Shown here: one piece after another, positions 34,065 to 41,659 of the stretch
Position numbering within the stretch: the stretch's first letter is position 1
Layout: every line of letters begins with the position of its first letter
DNA from: JAABRU01 sp050180235
Lineage (GTDB): Bacteria > Desulfobacterota > Desulfobacteria > Desulfobacterales > Desulfococcaceae
NCBI GenBank assembly: GCA_050180235.1
Contig: JBFXEJ010000052.1
Span: forward strand, 1-41,659
Length of the DNA: 41,659 nucleotides
Reading direction: 5' to 3'
Notes under the pieces: generated by a model
What the model was told of the DNA's origin: nothing
What the model saw: only the letters and a program-made list of their open reading frames with translations
Database searches by the model: none
Program-made: the position numbers and the translations under genes

Positions 34065-34432
34065 AAATTATACCATTACCTGAAACATTTCTGTTGTAAA
34101 ATACCGCATTCGAAATGCCTGCCTCAGCAGAGTTTATAAAAATGTTTTAGGTTCTGTTGACATTTCTATAACATCTTGAATTTGCAGGAACCGGTTTCTC
34201 CGGAATGAACCATGCGGGTTTCCCATGACTCTGCCCGGAACGGGATTCAGGCATGTTTCCGGCTCAGACCGGAGTCCCTGACCGGCAGTCTGATCTGAAA
34301 TGTCAACAGAACCTAGTATCGGTACAGTTTAAAAAGCCGCGAATAACACGGATCTGCACGGATGCACAAACCATAATTCATGTAATTCGTGCAATTCGTG
34401 GCTGTACCATCAAATCTTCTGAGTAATGGTAT
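34065..34432. repeat. Compound dispersed repeat after argC, interrupted by a miniature element
   Basis: ATTATACCATTACCTGAAAC and TTGTAAAATACCGCATTCGA start a repeat also found after prsK (36910-37120). Both copies continue into GTATCGGTA and the ACGAAT-type palindrome. Here a 164-bp element (34150-34313) interrupts it. Confidence 0.8.
34150..34313. mobile_element. 164-bp IS630/Tc1-like miniature element flanked by TA
   Basis: Perfect 17-bp terminal inverted repeats, GGTTCTGTTGACATTTC and its complement, each flanked by TA (34148-34149 and 34314-34315). TA duplication is the hallmark of IS630-Tc1-mariner elements. No coding capacity. The homologous repeat at 36910-37120 lacks it. Confidence 0.8.
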
Positions 34433-34803
34433 ATCTTTGGTTTGGAATAACAGAAGAAAAAGTGGTTTGAACTTGGACGGATTTTCTGTTGTTTTCCGTT
34501 TTTTTCGGAATTACAGTAAGTACTCAACCGAAAGTTTTCGGGTATTCAAAAAGACCGGATTTTTCGGAAAAATCCGGTCGTTCTGAAAACGTCATACCTG
34601 AAAATTTATGCTGACTTACTTATTTCCCTCAGTTTTTGTCTCTGCACACGCGAAAACGCGGAAAAACTGACTATATTGCATTAAATTAATAAGCAATAAA
34701 ACCCAATTGTTATATATTCATACAAGATTTGGCAACTTTTAAAAAGTTGTCAAATCTTATCGGAATCTGACTCTTAATTCGCATTATTAACAATGGTGCA
34801 GCT
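34433..34803. other. Intergenic upstream of prsK: two hairpins
   Basis: A copy of the repeat seen at 14790-14990 lies at about 34526-34610, with the hairpin GACCGGATTTTT/AAAAATCCGGTC at 34553-34579. A second near-perfect 35-nt palindrome, AAGATTTGGCAACTTTT paired with AAAAGTTGTCAAATCTT, lies at 34724-34758, about 45 bp ahead of the prsK start. It could be an operator or leader hairpin. No gene seen. Confidence 0.65.
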
Positions 34804-36876
34804 ATGCTCCATTTTTTTTGTATTCTCACTTTTTTTCTTTTGCTTTCCGGACTGGGGATTTGCTGTGAAAAAACAGATCAACGCCTTTTTCCCTTTTCTC
34901 TGCTGCGGATTCTTGTGGCAATTCCGCTTCTGACCGGAGAATATTTTTTTCTTGCCCATGCTCCTTCACATCATATTGTTTTTATGGTATTTATTACCGA
35001 ATCCCTGTTTGCGCTGATCTGGTTTGAAACCGGCCTTTTCCTGAAATCCGCATCTGAGAGTCAGAGCAGACCGGGCAGATCTCTGCTTTTATCTGAAATA
35101 CCGCTGATATTCACCGCCGGAGCATTTTACTGTTTTTCCGATCCCGCAGCAATTGCCACTGTTCAGGAAGAAATCCTTTATTCCCAAAGTGTTCTGTTTT
35201 TTGTCAGCAACCTGTTTATGCTTTTGTCCATGTTGGTCATGGCATGGCAGTTGGAGATTTTCTGGAGAAAACTTTCTGCAACCCAGAGGTGGGAATACAA
35301 ATTTTTTGCTGTGGGTTCTTATCTGATTTGCACAGCCTTTGGCTGGGCAGGCGCGCACCGTTTCACCTATCACCGTATGAATTCCGGCCATTTTCATCTG
35401 CTCGCACTGATTCTTGTTTTTGCATGGCTTCTGATTTTTTATGCCGCCATCCGTCACCGTATGTTCAACAGAAAATTTTTTGTATCCCGGAAGGTGGTTT
35501 ATGCCTCTGTCGCGCCCATGATTTTTGGAATCTGGCTGATTGCCATCGGCCTGATTTCCCTGATCATGAAGATATACAATTTCCCGTTCTCTTTTGTTTT
35601 TCAATGGTTTCTGATTGTTGCCGGCATTGTGTTCATCTGCCTGATGGCCGTTTCAGGAAAAGTGCGGCATAATATCAGATATTTCATCAGCACCCATTTT
35701 TATATCAACAAATATGAGTACCGTGATGAATGGCTGTACTTTTCACGGCTGCTGCAGGGCGCAATCAGCGAAGCAGAGATTGCGGATGCCCTGCATCAGG
35801 TAATGGTCAAAACACTTTATACCAATGGCATTTTCATCTGGCTGGGAGATGAGGAAAAAGGCTATGATCTGATATTGCAAAAAAGCATTGCAGAGGAGAA
35901 AAAAGATCCGTACCGGTTTTCACCGGAACATCCTTTTCTGTCTTTTCTCAAAGAGCATAGCTGTTATTATTCCAAAACAGCAAAGCAGCAACTGTCCATT
36001 TTTCCGGAAAATACCGAAAAAGAAGATTCACAGCGAAACAGTCCTGTTCTCTTTGTTCCCATGATTATCGGCGAACGGATGGTTGGGATTGTCGGGCTGG
36101 CTCCGGAATTTACAGGCGGAAGTTATGGACCTGATGATTTTGATCTTTTATCCGCCATCTGCACACAGGCTGCTTCCGCTATTCTGGCAGCACGAATGGC
36201 TGAAGCATCTGCAAAATACCGGCAGCAGGAAGCCTGGGATGCCATGTCTTCGTTTGTTCTCCATGATGTGAAAAATGCCTCAGCAATGCTTTCCCTGCTT
36301 CGCCGCAATGCCACGGAAAATATGGACAATCCGGAATTTCAGCAGGATCTGCTGGAAACTCTTGATGATGCGCTCAAACGGATGGAAAAGGTGCAGAACC
36401 GGATGTCTGTTCTGAAAAAAGAAATTGTCCCGGTTTTCCGTGAGATTGAAATCCGGAAGATGCTGGAGGAGGAATGTCGGAAACTGGAGCGCAGATTACA
36501 GGGGCTTGCAGTACAGATGGAATGCCCTGATACAGTTATCATCAGAACTGATCCGGAACTGCTGATGCGGGTGATGGAAAATATTCTGTTAAATGCGTTT
36601 GAGGCAGGGGAAGGGGATACTTTGGTGAATATCCGCATTTTGAAAAAACAAAAGTATCTTATCATAACTGTTGAGGATAACGGTCCGGGAATTTCCCCGG
36701 AACTTCTGCCGGACAGAATATTTGAACCTTTTTATACAAGCAAATCAAAAGGAAGCGGTATTGGTCTGTGGCAGGCAAAACGCCTGATGACCGTACTGGG
36801 CGGAAATATCCGTGTGGAAAATGGCGACAGCTGCGGAGCGAGGTTTGTGATTTCATTGCCTGCCGGGAATTCCTGA
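34804..36876 (+). CDS. prsK: PEP-CTERM system histidine kinase PrsK
   Basis: 690 aa. The N-terminal about 290 residues contain roughly eight membrane helices (FFCILTFFLLLSGLG, ICTAFGWAG, FHLLALILVFAWLLIFYA, MIFGIWLIAIGLISLIM). A GAF-like segment follows near 320-460 (PVLFVPMIIGERMVGIVGLA). Then comes a kinase core with phospho-acceptor H487 in FVLHDVKNASAM, N-box ENILLNAFEA, and G-boxes EDNGPGIS and GSGIGLWQAKRL. This architecture and length match PrsK, the sensor of the exopolysaccharide/PEP-CTERM surface system, which pairs with the sigma-54 activator PrsR. PrsR is not in the window, but a PEP-CTERM protein behind a sigma-54-type promoter is 3 kb downstream. The start is the first ATG with a weak ribosome site (ATGGTGCAGCT). 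Confidence 0.85.
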   Translation: MLHFFCILTFFLLLSGLGICCEKTDQRLFPFSLLRILVAIPLLTGEYFFLAHAPSHHIVFMVFITESLFALIWFETGLFLKSASESQSRPGRSLLLSEIPLIFTAGAFYCFSDPAAIATVQEEILYSQSVLFFVSNLFMLLSMLVMAWQLEIFWRKLSATQRWEYKFFAVGSYLICTAFGWAGAHRFTYHRMNSGHFHLLALILVFAWLLIFYAAIRHRMFNRKFFVSRKVVYASVAPMIFGIWLIAIGLISLIMKIYNFPFSFVFQWFLIVAGIVFICLMAVSGKVRHNIRYFISTHFYINKYEYRDEWLYFSRLLQGAISEAEIADALHQVMVKTLYTNGIFIWLGDEEKGYDLILQKSIAEEKKDPYRFSPEHPFLSFLKEHSCYYSKTAKQQLSIFPENTEKEDSQRNSPVLFVPMIIGERMVGIVGLAPEFTGGSYGPDDFDLLSAICTQAASAILAARMAEASAKYRQQEAWDAMSSFVLHDVKNASAMLSLLRRNATENMDNPEFQQDLLETLDDALKRMEKVQNRMSVLKKEIVPVFREIEIRKMLEEECRKLERRLQGLAVQMECPDTVIIRTDPELLMRVMENILLNAFEAGEGDTLVNIRILKKQKYLIITVEDNGPGISPELLPDRIFEPFYTSKSKGSGIGLWQAKRLMTVLGGNIRVENGDSCGARFVISLPAGNS

Positions 36877-36909
36877 AACGAATGCCGTCCGGATCACAAA
36901 AAAATACTG

Positions 36910-37120
36910 AATTATACCATTACCTGAAACATTTCGGTTGTAAAATACCGCATTCGAAAAACCTGCATCAGCAGAGTTTATAAAAATGTAAATAAATATA
37001 AGTATCGGTATAGGTTAAACAGCCACGAATAACACGAATCTGCACGAATGCACAAACCATAATTCGTGTCATTCGTGCAATTCGTGGCTGTACCATCAAA
37101 TCTTCTGAGTAATGGTATAT
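36910..37120. repeat. Compound dispersed repeat after prsK, uninterrupted copy
   Basis: Homologous to 34065-34432 without the 164-bp element; ends in the third copy of the ACGAAT-type palindrome (37003-37120). Confidence 0.8.
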
Positions 37121-37134
37121 CTGATAATTTTTAT

Positions 37135-37373
37135 ATACCAATTCTTCATTGATTTGATACAGTATTGTCAGTTTTTCCGCTGTTTCGTCTGTGCAAAAAA
37201 CCGCTCCGCTTAATTTTTGCACTCCTCCGGTTTGCATTCCTCATTATATAATACCGAATCGCCAGTGAAGACATGCTTTTAAAAATAGCAACTTCCTGCA
37301 ATTAAACAGAAAAAAATATTTTTATTATATAAATTCAATAGCGATTTGGTATAAAACCAATGGAGAATTGGTA
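37135..37373. repeat. ATACCAATTC-family element with inverted ends
   Basis: ATACCAATTCTTCATTG at the left is inverted as CAATGGAGAATTGGTAT at the right. The interior shares CAGTATTGTCAGTTTTTCCG and CCGCTCCGCTTAATTTTTGC with 2253-2411. The TAATACC end overlaps the stop codon of higA. Confidence 0.75.
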
Positions 37374-37694
37374 TTACACTACAGACACAGACATCGGCCT
37401 GATTTCCATGTTTATTTTTTCTTCTGATTCATCCATAGCCACATCCAGATTATAATCAGCCTGCAGTCCCATCCAGTACTGGGGTGTCATATTGAAATAA
37501 CGGGCCAGACGCAAAGCAGTATCAGCGTTTATCCGCCGTTTTCCCTGTATAATTTCACCGATGCGCTTTGCCGGGACACTGATTTCTACAGCCAGCCTGT
37601 TCTGACTCATATGCAGCGGTTTCAGAAATTCTTCCATCAGTATTTCGCCCGGATGAACCGGAGGCATTCTTTTTTCGGTAGTGGGACTGCTCAT
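37374..37694 (-). CDS. higA: HigA-type antitoxin (XRE helix-turn-helix)
   Basis: 106 aa. PPVHPGEILMEEFLKPLHMS is the HigA opening; the helix-turn-helix runs SQNRLAVEISVPAKRIGEII with GKRRINADTALRLARYF after it, and MTPQYWMGLQADYNLDVA is the usual continuation. HigA binds and neutralises the HigB ribosome-dependent mRNA interferase and represses their operon. Here the protein is intact while higB upstream is gutted, so this is an orphan antitoxin. Its stop codon TAA lies in the end of the adjoining repeat, and the last residues (SVSVV) may therefore be altered. ATG 37694 has a weak ribosome site (AAAAAAATCAGT). Confidence 0.9.
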   Translation of the reverse strand: MSSPTTEKRMPPVHPGEILMEEFLKPLHMSQNRLAVEISVPAKRIGEIIQGKRRINADTALRLARYFNMTPQYWMGLQADYNLDVAMDESEEKINMEIRPMSVSVV

Positions 37695-37899
37695 ACTGAT
37701 TTTTTTAATATATAAATCAATATGTTATTTATAATCAGTATAAGCAGTATCATGGATGTATCGTATAACTATTTGTATTTATTATGTATAGACAAAAATC
37801 AGTATATTTTTTAAAATATAATAATATCAAATAGTTAATTTTTTGTCAGTATGTGCAGACCCACTACCCTTTTTTCTTTCATTTATGTCACCAAAAATG
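37695..37899. other. Intergenic between higB remnant and higA
   Basis: About 205 bp, much longer than the usual few bases between higB and higA. AT-rich, with GACCCACTACC at about 37859, the terminal motif of the 134-bp element family. Probably a scar. Confidence 0.5.
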
Positions 37900-37926
37900 T
37901 TAATGGTAATCAGTAATTTCAACTTC

Positions 37927-38100
37927 ATAAGCATTGTTGTCTGTCCATTCAAAACGATAGTGGTTCAAATCCTTTGTTCTGAGCCCGACACCTGTGCCGG
38001 AAAAATCCGTAAAATAAGCATTGTTATCTGTCCATTCAAAACGATAGTGGGTCAAATCCTTTGTTCTGAGCCCGACACCTGTGCCGGAAAAATCCGTAAG
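37927..38100. repeat. 87-bp direct tandem duplication across the higB/element junction
   Basis: Two copies with an exact period of 87 bp (GCATTGTT at 37931 and 38018), differing at very few positions. 87 is a multiple of three, so a 29-aa segment (TDFSGTGVGLRTKDL.HYRFE) is duplicated in frame. Confidence 0.9.
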
Positions 38101-38184
38101 GATTGAAATTATTATAGAAAAAATTGAAAAAAACAAAGCTGAATCCCGGAAGGGATGACATTATCAGCCGGTTTGACCCACTAT
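38044..38184. mobile_element. Miniature element of the GTAGTGGGTCAAA family inside higB
   Basis: Ends ATAGTGGGTCAAATCC and GGTTTGACCCACTAT match those of the 134-bp element at 20408; the interior differs. No target duplication remains, consistent with a deletion of the middle of higB. Confidence 0.7.
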
Positions 38185-38514
38185 AGCATTTTTTTGAAAA
38201 ATACCTGTTGAATATTTTTTCAGTTTCTTTGCTTTTGAAGGATTTTATCATAAAAGACAGGATATAACGGTTTCTGTTCTGCGTCAAGTGCAATATTGCA
38301 TAAAGGTTTTCAGAAAAATACTTTTCTAATGAAACCCTAAGGGTTTTTGGCATTGCAGAATGAACCTCCCGGATATATTTTCAAATCAGATTTTGACTTT
38401 TGGGGAAAAATCTGCCATTCTGATAAGCAGAAACAAAAAAACTGTGGAAATATATTTTTTCCAAAATATAATATTTTAATGAATTATAACAAATTGTTAA
38501 AAAAATAGAGATTA

Positions 38515-38610
38515 TGGATATTCTGAAACAGGGAGAAAATGCCTCTGTGGAATTTAAAACCGCCCAAACAAGAGCAAGAATCAGGAAAGGGAAGAAACGG
38601 GAAAGGATAT
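38515..38610 (+). pseudogene. N-terminal scrap of an AlbA_2/Schlafen-type ATP-binding protein
   Basis: The frame MDILKQGENASVEFKTAQTR resembles the start of AlbA_2-domain proteins (GE...VEFK) and stops after 31 residues. No more of the gene follows. Weak, short evidence. Confidence 0.35.
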
Positions 38611-38639
38611 AAACCGTCAAAAGAGGAGTTAATCGTATT

Positions 38640-39250
38640 TGAAGATTAAAATCCTGAGAATCCATAAATCCTGAAAATCTGGGTTCAGACAAAAGAAGTG
38701 TCGTTTTTTCCGACATCCATTTTTAAGGGAATATTCTTAATATTAAAACAGATTAGTATGAATCTGTAATAAATTCAGTTAAGATATCGACAACCCTCTG
38801 CCAATTTTGAGAACTGCGGATAAAAAAATATGTCGTTTTTTCCGACACCATCTTCTGACTTTTAACATATTGATTTTTGAATCATAAGATATTGTATTTA
38901 TAATATTTTTAAGGATTATCCCGGTAATCCCTGAATCCTGAGAATCCGGGTTCAGACAGAAAAATGTGTCGTTTTTTTCGACACCCTTTTTTACAGAAAT
39001 ATTCTCATTATTAAGGCAGTGCAGCATGAATTTATAATAAATTCAATTATGATATAAGCAACCCCTTCCAATTTTGAGAATAATGGGTAAAAAAATGTGT
39101 CGTTTTTTTCGATACCTCTTTTGACTTTGAATCTGTTGACTTTTGGATCATATTTTACTGAATTCGCAATTATTTCAGAGAGTATCCCGGCAATCCGCAA
39201 ATCCTGTAAATCCCGGTTCAGACAAAAAAGTGTCGTTTTTTTCGAGACCC
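38640..39250. repeat. Hairpin-bearing tandem repeat, about 267 bp by 2.3 copies
   Basis: Five hairpins of the form GTGTCGTTTTTTTCGACACC, with TGTCG at 38699, 38831, 38967, 39098 and 39231 (spacing 131-136). They alternate between two contexts: odd ones follow AATCC.GGTTCAGACA, even ones follow CCAATTTTGAGAA. The real period is thus about 267 bp. Non-coding. Confidence 0.85.
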
Positions 39251-39645
39251 TTCCTCACCGGAAAACTGCGGGAGATTTGACAGTGGCTCAAACCGGTTGA
39301 CAATGTAATTCCTTCCGGGATTCCAATTTGATTTTTTTTGCATTTTTTTCTGCAATAATTTCAATCTGTTCGAATTTAACGCCCGTGTGTCAGACTCGGA
39401 TTTCCGTATTTCCCGTCATTCCGGCGAAAGCCGGAATCCAGAATTCCATAAAAAACATTGAAAATCCAGTTTATTGAATATGCAAAAATTATATGCAATA
39501 AATACAATATATTTTATTTTAACTTGACTTGTGTAAATTCTGCATTATAAAAAAATAATTAAGCAAAATAAATTATGACTGGCATTTTTTTTGCATATCA
39601 AAATTACAGAATTTTAACCCTTAACTTTAATTTAAGGAGGTTCTT
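39251..39645. promoter_or_regulatory. Leader region of the PEP-CTERM gene with repeat hairpin
   Basis: A common hairpin ATTCCGGCGAAAGCCGGAAT sits at 39418-39437. A sigma-70-like promoter TTGACT (39524-39529), 16 bp, TATAAA (39546-39551) overlaps the region upstream of the sigma-54 site. TATGCA occurs twice near 39478-39496. No gene. Confidence 0.5.
39579..39596 (+). promoter_or_regulatory. Sigma-54-type promoter (-24/-12) of the PEP-CTERM gene
   Basis: CTGGCATTTTTTTTGCAT has GG and GC separated by exactly 10 bases, matching the TGGCAC-N5-TTGCW consensus well. It lies about 50 bp before the ATG. PEP-CTERM gene promoters of this type depend on RpoN and the PrsK/PrsR pair in organisms where they were studied. 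Confidence 0.65.
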
Positions 39646-40950
39646 ATGAGAAAAAGATTTGCACCAACGATTTGCATTTTGTTCTTATTTGTGTTTGGAA
39701 TTTTGGCAACGGCAAATGCAGGCACATATACCACTGATTTGGTGTTTGAGACAGAAGATCAGAGTATGTGGGATTCAGGTTCTGCCTTCGTTTTTGATTA
39801 TTCCAATTTTTTTGGTGTCGAATGGAATGAGACATGGGGCTCGACTGTTTGGGCGCAGACAAGCGGGAAGCTTGGTTTTGAAGTCGAGATGCATTTAGAC
39901 AGCGGTTCCGTAAATATCACTCTTCCTGTCAGTATCCAACTGGATTACCCGGATGAAATTAACCTTGGTGAGACTTTTACAATTTCCTCCTCTTATGTGA
40001 TATCTCCGGAGGCAATTCTGACCACAAATTCACCGGAAGCAATTTTATATGCTGCCGCTGTAGCTGAGTTATCTGCCACGGTTGGTGTAAACGCAAGTGT
40101 AGATCCTTGTTTTGGAGTATTAGGTGGTTGTCCTATTAGCGTAAATGAGAGTACCACCTTTGCTGATATTTCAGAAGATTATGCTCTGGTAGATATTGAT
40201 TCCACAAACGATACTGTTGAAATGGATTTTGAATACGCACGAGTTACCGCAGGAATGCCGGATATTGACACAAACGGAACTCTTTCAGGAAATATGCTTA
40301 TCTCCGAAGGAGAAGATGATTTTCTTGAAATTACTGCGGATATAGATCAAATCCTTTCCAGCATTCTTGGCATTCCGTTAAGCGGATCACAAGAGTTCTT
40401 TGGTGTTCTTGATCTTGATTATGCTCTTCTGGATGCCGCAGCGGGAATAATTCTTGCCGCAACGCAGGACTTTACATTTGATCCGGGTTTGTCTGTCAGT
40501 TTTGCACTGGAAACGGGTGAAGTTTATTCAATGGCGGTAGGATCGAGTATGGATTTGGTGTTTCCTTCAGAAGTGGGCGATTTTGAGATTACACCGACAT
40601 TCTGGCTCAATAATACCTTTACCAATGACACAGGATTACGGATTGATCCCTATGCCGAGCTGTCAGTTCTTCAGGCAAGCGCAAAGTTGGAAATATTGGG
40701 TATTCCGTTATTTAATGACAGTTTCGGACCTGTTTATTCAGATAATTGGCGTCCGGAAGGATTTGATATGGATATATATTCAAATGCCTTTCAATTGCAG
40801 GGCTTTGATCAGTTTACCACAGAAGCTTTTCAGGTTACAGCAGCAGTTCCTGGACCTGTAGCACCAGTTCCTGAACCTGCAACCGTAAGTCTTTTGAGTT
40901 TGGGTCTTCTTTCTCTTGCCGGTTTAAGGCGGAAAAAAACCAAAATCTGA
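39646..40950 (+). CDS. PEP-CTERM sorting-domain exported protein
   Basis: 434 aa, ATG after AAGGAGGTTCTT. Signal peptide ICILFLFVFGILATANAG. The body is acidic, beta-rich and low in cysteine (two Cys near residues 155-164), without a recognised domain; a Ser/Thr-rich segment lies around 165-200. The C-terminus is a textbook PEP-CTERM tripartite signal: VPEPAT, then a hydrophobic helix (LLSLGLLSLAGL) and a basic tail RRKKTKI. Exosortase would cleave near PEP and release or anchor the protein at the surface, usually with exopolysaccharide. No exosortase gene is in the window. Expression from the sigma-54-type promoter upstream links it to prsK. Confidence 0.9.
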   Translation: MRKRFAPTICILFLFVFGILATANAGTYTTDLVFETEDQSMWDSGSAFVFDYSNFFGVEWNETWGSTVWAQTSGKLGFEVEMHLDSGSVNITLPVSIQLDYPDEINLGETFTISSSYVISPEAILTTNSPEAILYAAAVAELSATVGVNASVDPCFGVLGGCPISVNESTTFADISEDYALVDIDSTNDTVEMDFEYARVTAGMPDIDTNGTLSGNMLISEGEDDFLEITADIDQILSSILGIPLSGSQEFFGVLDLDYALLDAAAGIILAATQDFTFDPGLSVSFALETGEVYSMAVGSSMDLVFPSEVGDFEITPTFWLNNTFTNDTGLRIDPYAELSVLQASAKLEILGIPLFNDSFGPVYSDNWRPEGFDMDIYSNAFQLQGFDQFTTEAFQVTAAVPGPVAPVPEPATVSLLSLGLLSLAGLRRKKTKI

Positions 40951-40980
40951 CAGATAACTGCTTTCCGTTTTGTTTTTCTC

Positions 40981-41005
40981 AAAGGGGGCCGTTCCGGCTC
41001 CCTTT
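40981..41005 (+). terminator. Rho-independent terminator of the PEP-CTERM gene
   Basis: AAAGGGGGCC, GTTCC loop, GGCTCCCTTT (one G-T pair), followed by GTCTTT; 30 bp after the stop. Confidence 0.8.
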
Positions 41006-41055
41006 GTCTTTCCGTTCATTTTTTTAAGATACTTTCATTTTTTCTGCAATATACA

Positions 41056-41083
41056 TTGACTTTCTGAAAGAAACAAATAAAAT
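41056..41083 (+). promoter_or_regulatory. Candidate sigma-70 promoter of the TPR gene
   Basis: TTGACT (41056-41061), 16 bp, TAAAAT (41078-41083), about 45 bp before the start codon. Confidence 0.5.
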
Positions 41084-41129
41084 GCCATAAGGGTATGGAT
41101 AATAAATATAACTAAGGAGGATGAATCCG

Positions 41130-41659
41130 ATGACAACTGCCCATAATCATAAAACAGTTGGAATAATTTTGTTCTGTATGCTGTTCTGTTGCCTGATTTT
41201 TGCAAATGCCGGATATGCTGTTCAGCGCATACCCGATTTTTTTGAAGATATGAATTCCTCAAAAGAGGATTTGGTAAAAATACTTCGCACAGGTGATTAT
41301 CAGAAAGCCAAAGAGACCTATGAAAACAAATTGAAAGATTCTCCCAATGACCCTGCATTGCTTTTGATGCTGGGCTATGCGGAAGCAGGATTGAAGAACT
41401 GGGACAAAGCTGTCAGCAGTATTGAAAAAGGAATGCATTATCTGCCGGCAGACAGAAAAGATGATTTTCTGGTTGATATAGGAAATATCTATAATCTGAA
41501 AGGCGATTATACGGAAGCAGAAAAGATTTATAACAATGTTCTGAAAAAAAAACCGGATGACATCAGAGCACTCCATAAAATGGGAAGGTTATATCTGAAA
41601 TCCGGGAAAAACGAAAAGGCCGTTGAAATTTTTGAAAAAATAATGCGTCTGGATTCTTC
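41130..41659 (+). CDS. Exported TPR-repeat protein, 3' end beyond the window
   Basis: 176 codons visible. ATG 41130 lies 9 nt after AAGGAGG; an ATG at 41121 is directly on the ribosome site and unlikely. Signal peptide GIILFCMLFCCLIFANAG. Tetratricopeptide repeats follow from about residue 50: LVKILRTGDYQKAKETYENK, ALLLMLGYAEAGLKNWDKAV, IGNIYNLKGDYTEAEKIYNN, MGRLYLKSGKNEKAVEIFEK. It is a periplasmic or surface scaffold, possibly part of the exopolysaccharide/PEP-CTERM machinery (PrsT-like TPR proteins occur there), but this cannot be decided from the fragment. Confidence 0.8.
   Translation, partial: MTTAHNHKTVGIILFCMLFCCLIFANAGYAVQRIPDFFEDMNSSKEDLVKILRTGDYQKAKETYENKLKDSPNDPALLLMLGYAEAGLKNWDKAVSSIEKGMHYLPADRKDDFLVDIGNIYNLKGDYTEAEKIYNNVLKKKPDDIRALHKMGRLYLKSGKNEKAVEIFEKIMRLDS

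Larger units (their letters stand above)
37900..38251 (-). pseudogene. higB: higB toxin remnant split by a miniature element
   Basis: Reading on the minus strand, ATG 38251 opens MIKSFKSKETEKIFNRYFSKK, the standard HigB N-terminus. The frame then enters an element whose end reads ATAGTGGGTCAAACC (38184). After it comes the HigB C-terminus, RFEWTDNNAYEVEITDYH with stop at 37900. The central about 50 residues of the RelE fold, including the catalytic region, are missing. The C-terminal junction is itself duplicated in tandem. Toxin activity is not expected. Downstream higA is complete. Confidence 0.8.

Noticed and set aside
37843..38106. Plus-strand frame with 29-aa repeats
   Set aside because: The repetition results from the 87-bp DNA duplication; the meaningful frame is the HigB tail on the minus strand.
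38381..38716. 111-codon minus-strand frame with hydrophobic stretches
   Set aside because: No ribosome site, runs through the hairpin repeat, and the opposite strand carries a fragment that resembles a real domain start.

Overview
The window looks like a chromosomal segment of an anaerobic deltaproteobacterium (Desulfobacterota, most like the large-genome Desulfobacteraceae). This rests on the gene mix: a lone double-cubane/2-hydroxyacyl-CoA dehydratase-type reductase with its activase, a zinc-ribbon Ser/Thr kinase, a CHAT protease beside giant two-partner-secretion (TPS) exoproteins, and a PrsK/PEP-CTERM module. The taxon is inferred; there is no rRNA or tRNA gene to confirm it. A run of 10 Ns at 17480-17489 marks a scaffold gap, so this is a draft assembly.

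Layout. 1-876: gene-free, repeat-rich. 877-2017: lipoprotein SGNH hydrolase and a 2x[4Fe-4S] ferredoxin (+). 2429-4589: activase and DCCP-type reductase operon (-), whose last stop codon lies in the end of a 107-bp inverted-repeat element. 4848-7328: zinc ribbon-kinase-TM-Cache receptor kinase (-). 7925-26267: a surface/secretion block (+), consisting of an exported TPR-CHAT protease, three paralogous TPS exoproteins (1458, about 1267 and 1901 aa) built from 64-aa repeats, and a degenerate nuclease-fold protein between the first two. No TpsB transporter is in the window. 26268-27038: transposase remnant and a miniature element. 27039-27473: secreted thermonuclease (-). 27881-28667: three-gene operon of unknown function (-) ending in a 36-aa membrane peptide with a TTG start.

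28895-31172 holds the most unusual structure: twelve head-to-tail units of about 165 bp, each with a putative promoter/operator, a short hairpin, a Shine-Dalgarno, an ATG and (in seven) an intact 19-codon mini-ORF. A thirteenth, full-length copy encodes a 71-aa ribbon-helix-helix protein. The CATACCGGTA core of the units recurs as a perfect 20-bp palindrome upstream of the divergent small operon, suggesting that the array, the regulator and that operon form one circuit (inference).

31482-36876: membrane methyltransferase-like protein, argC and the PEP-CTERM histidine kinase prsK. 36877-39645: repeats, an intact higA next to a higB gutted by a miniature element, and a hairpin-bearing tandem repeat. 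39646-41659: a PEP-CTERM exported protein behind a sigma-54-type promoter, fitting the nearby PrsK, and a TPR lipoprotein-like or secreted protein running off the edge.

Miniature inverted-repeat elements are abundant, with at least four families. Several can be dated relative to their surroundings by nested insertions or target-site duplications, and several change gene ends: a duplicated Shine-Dalgarno, borrowed stop codons and a split toxin gene.
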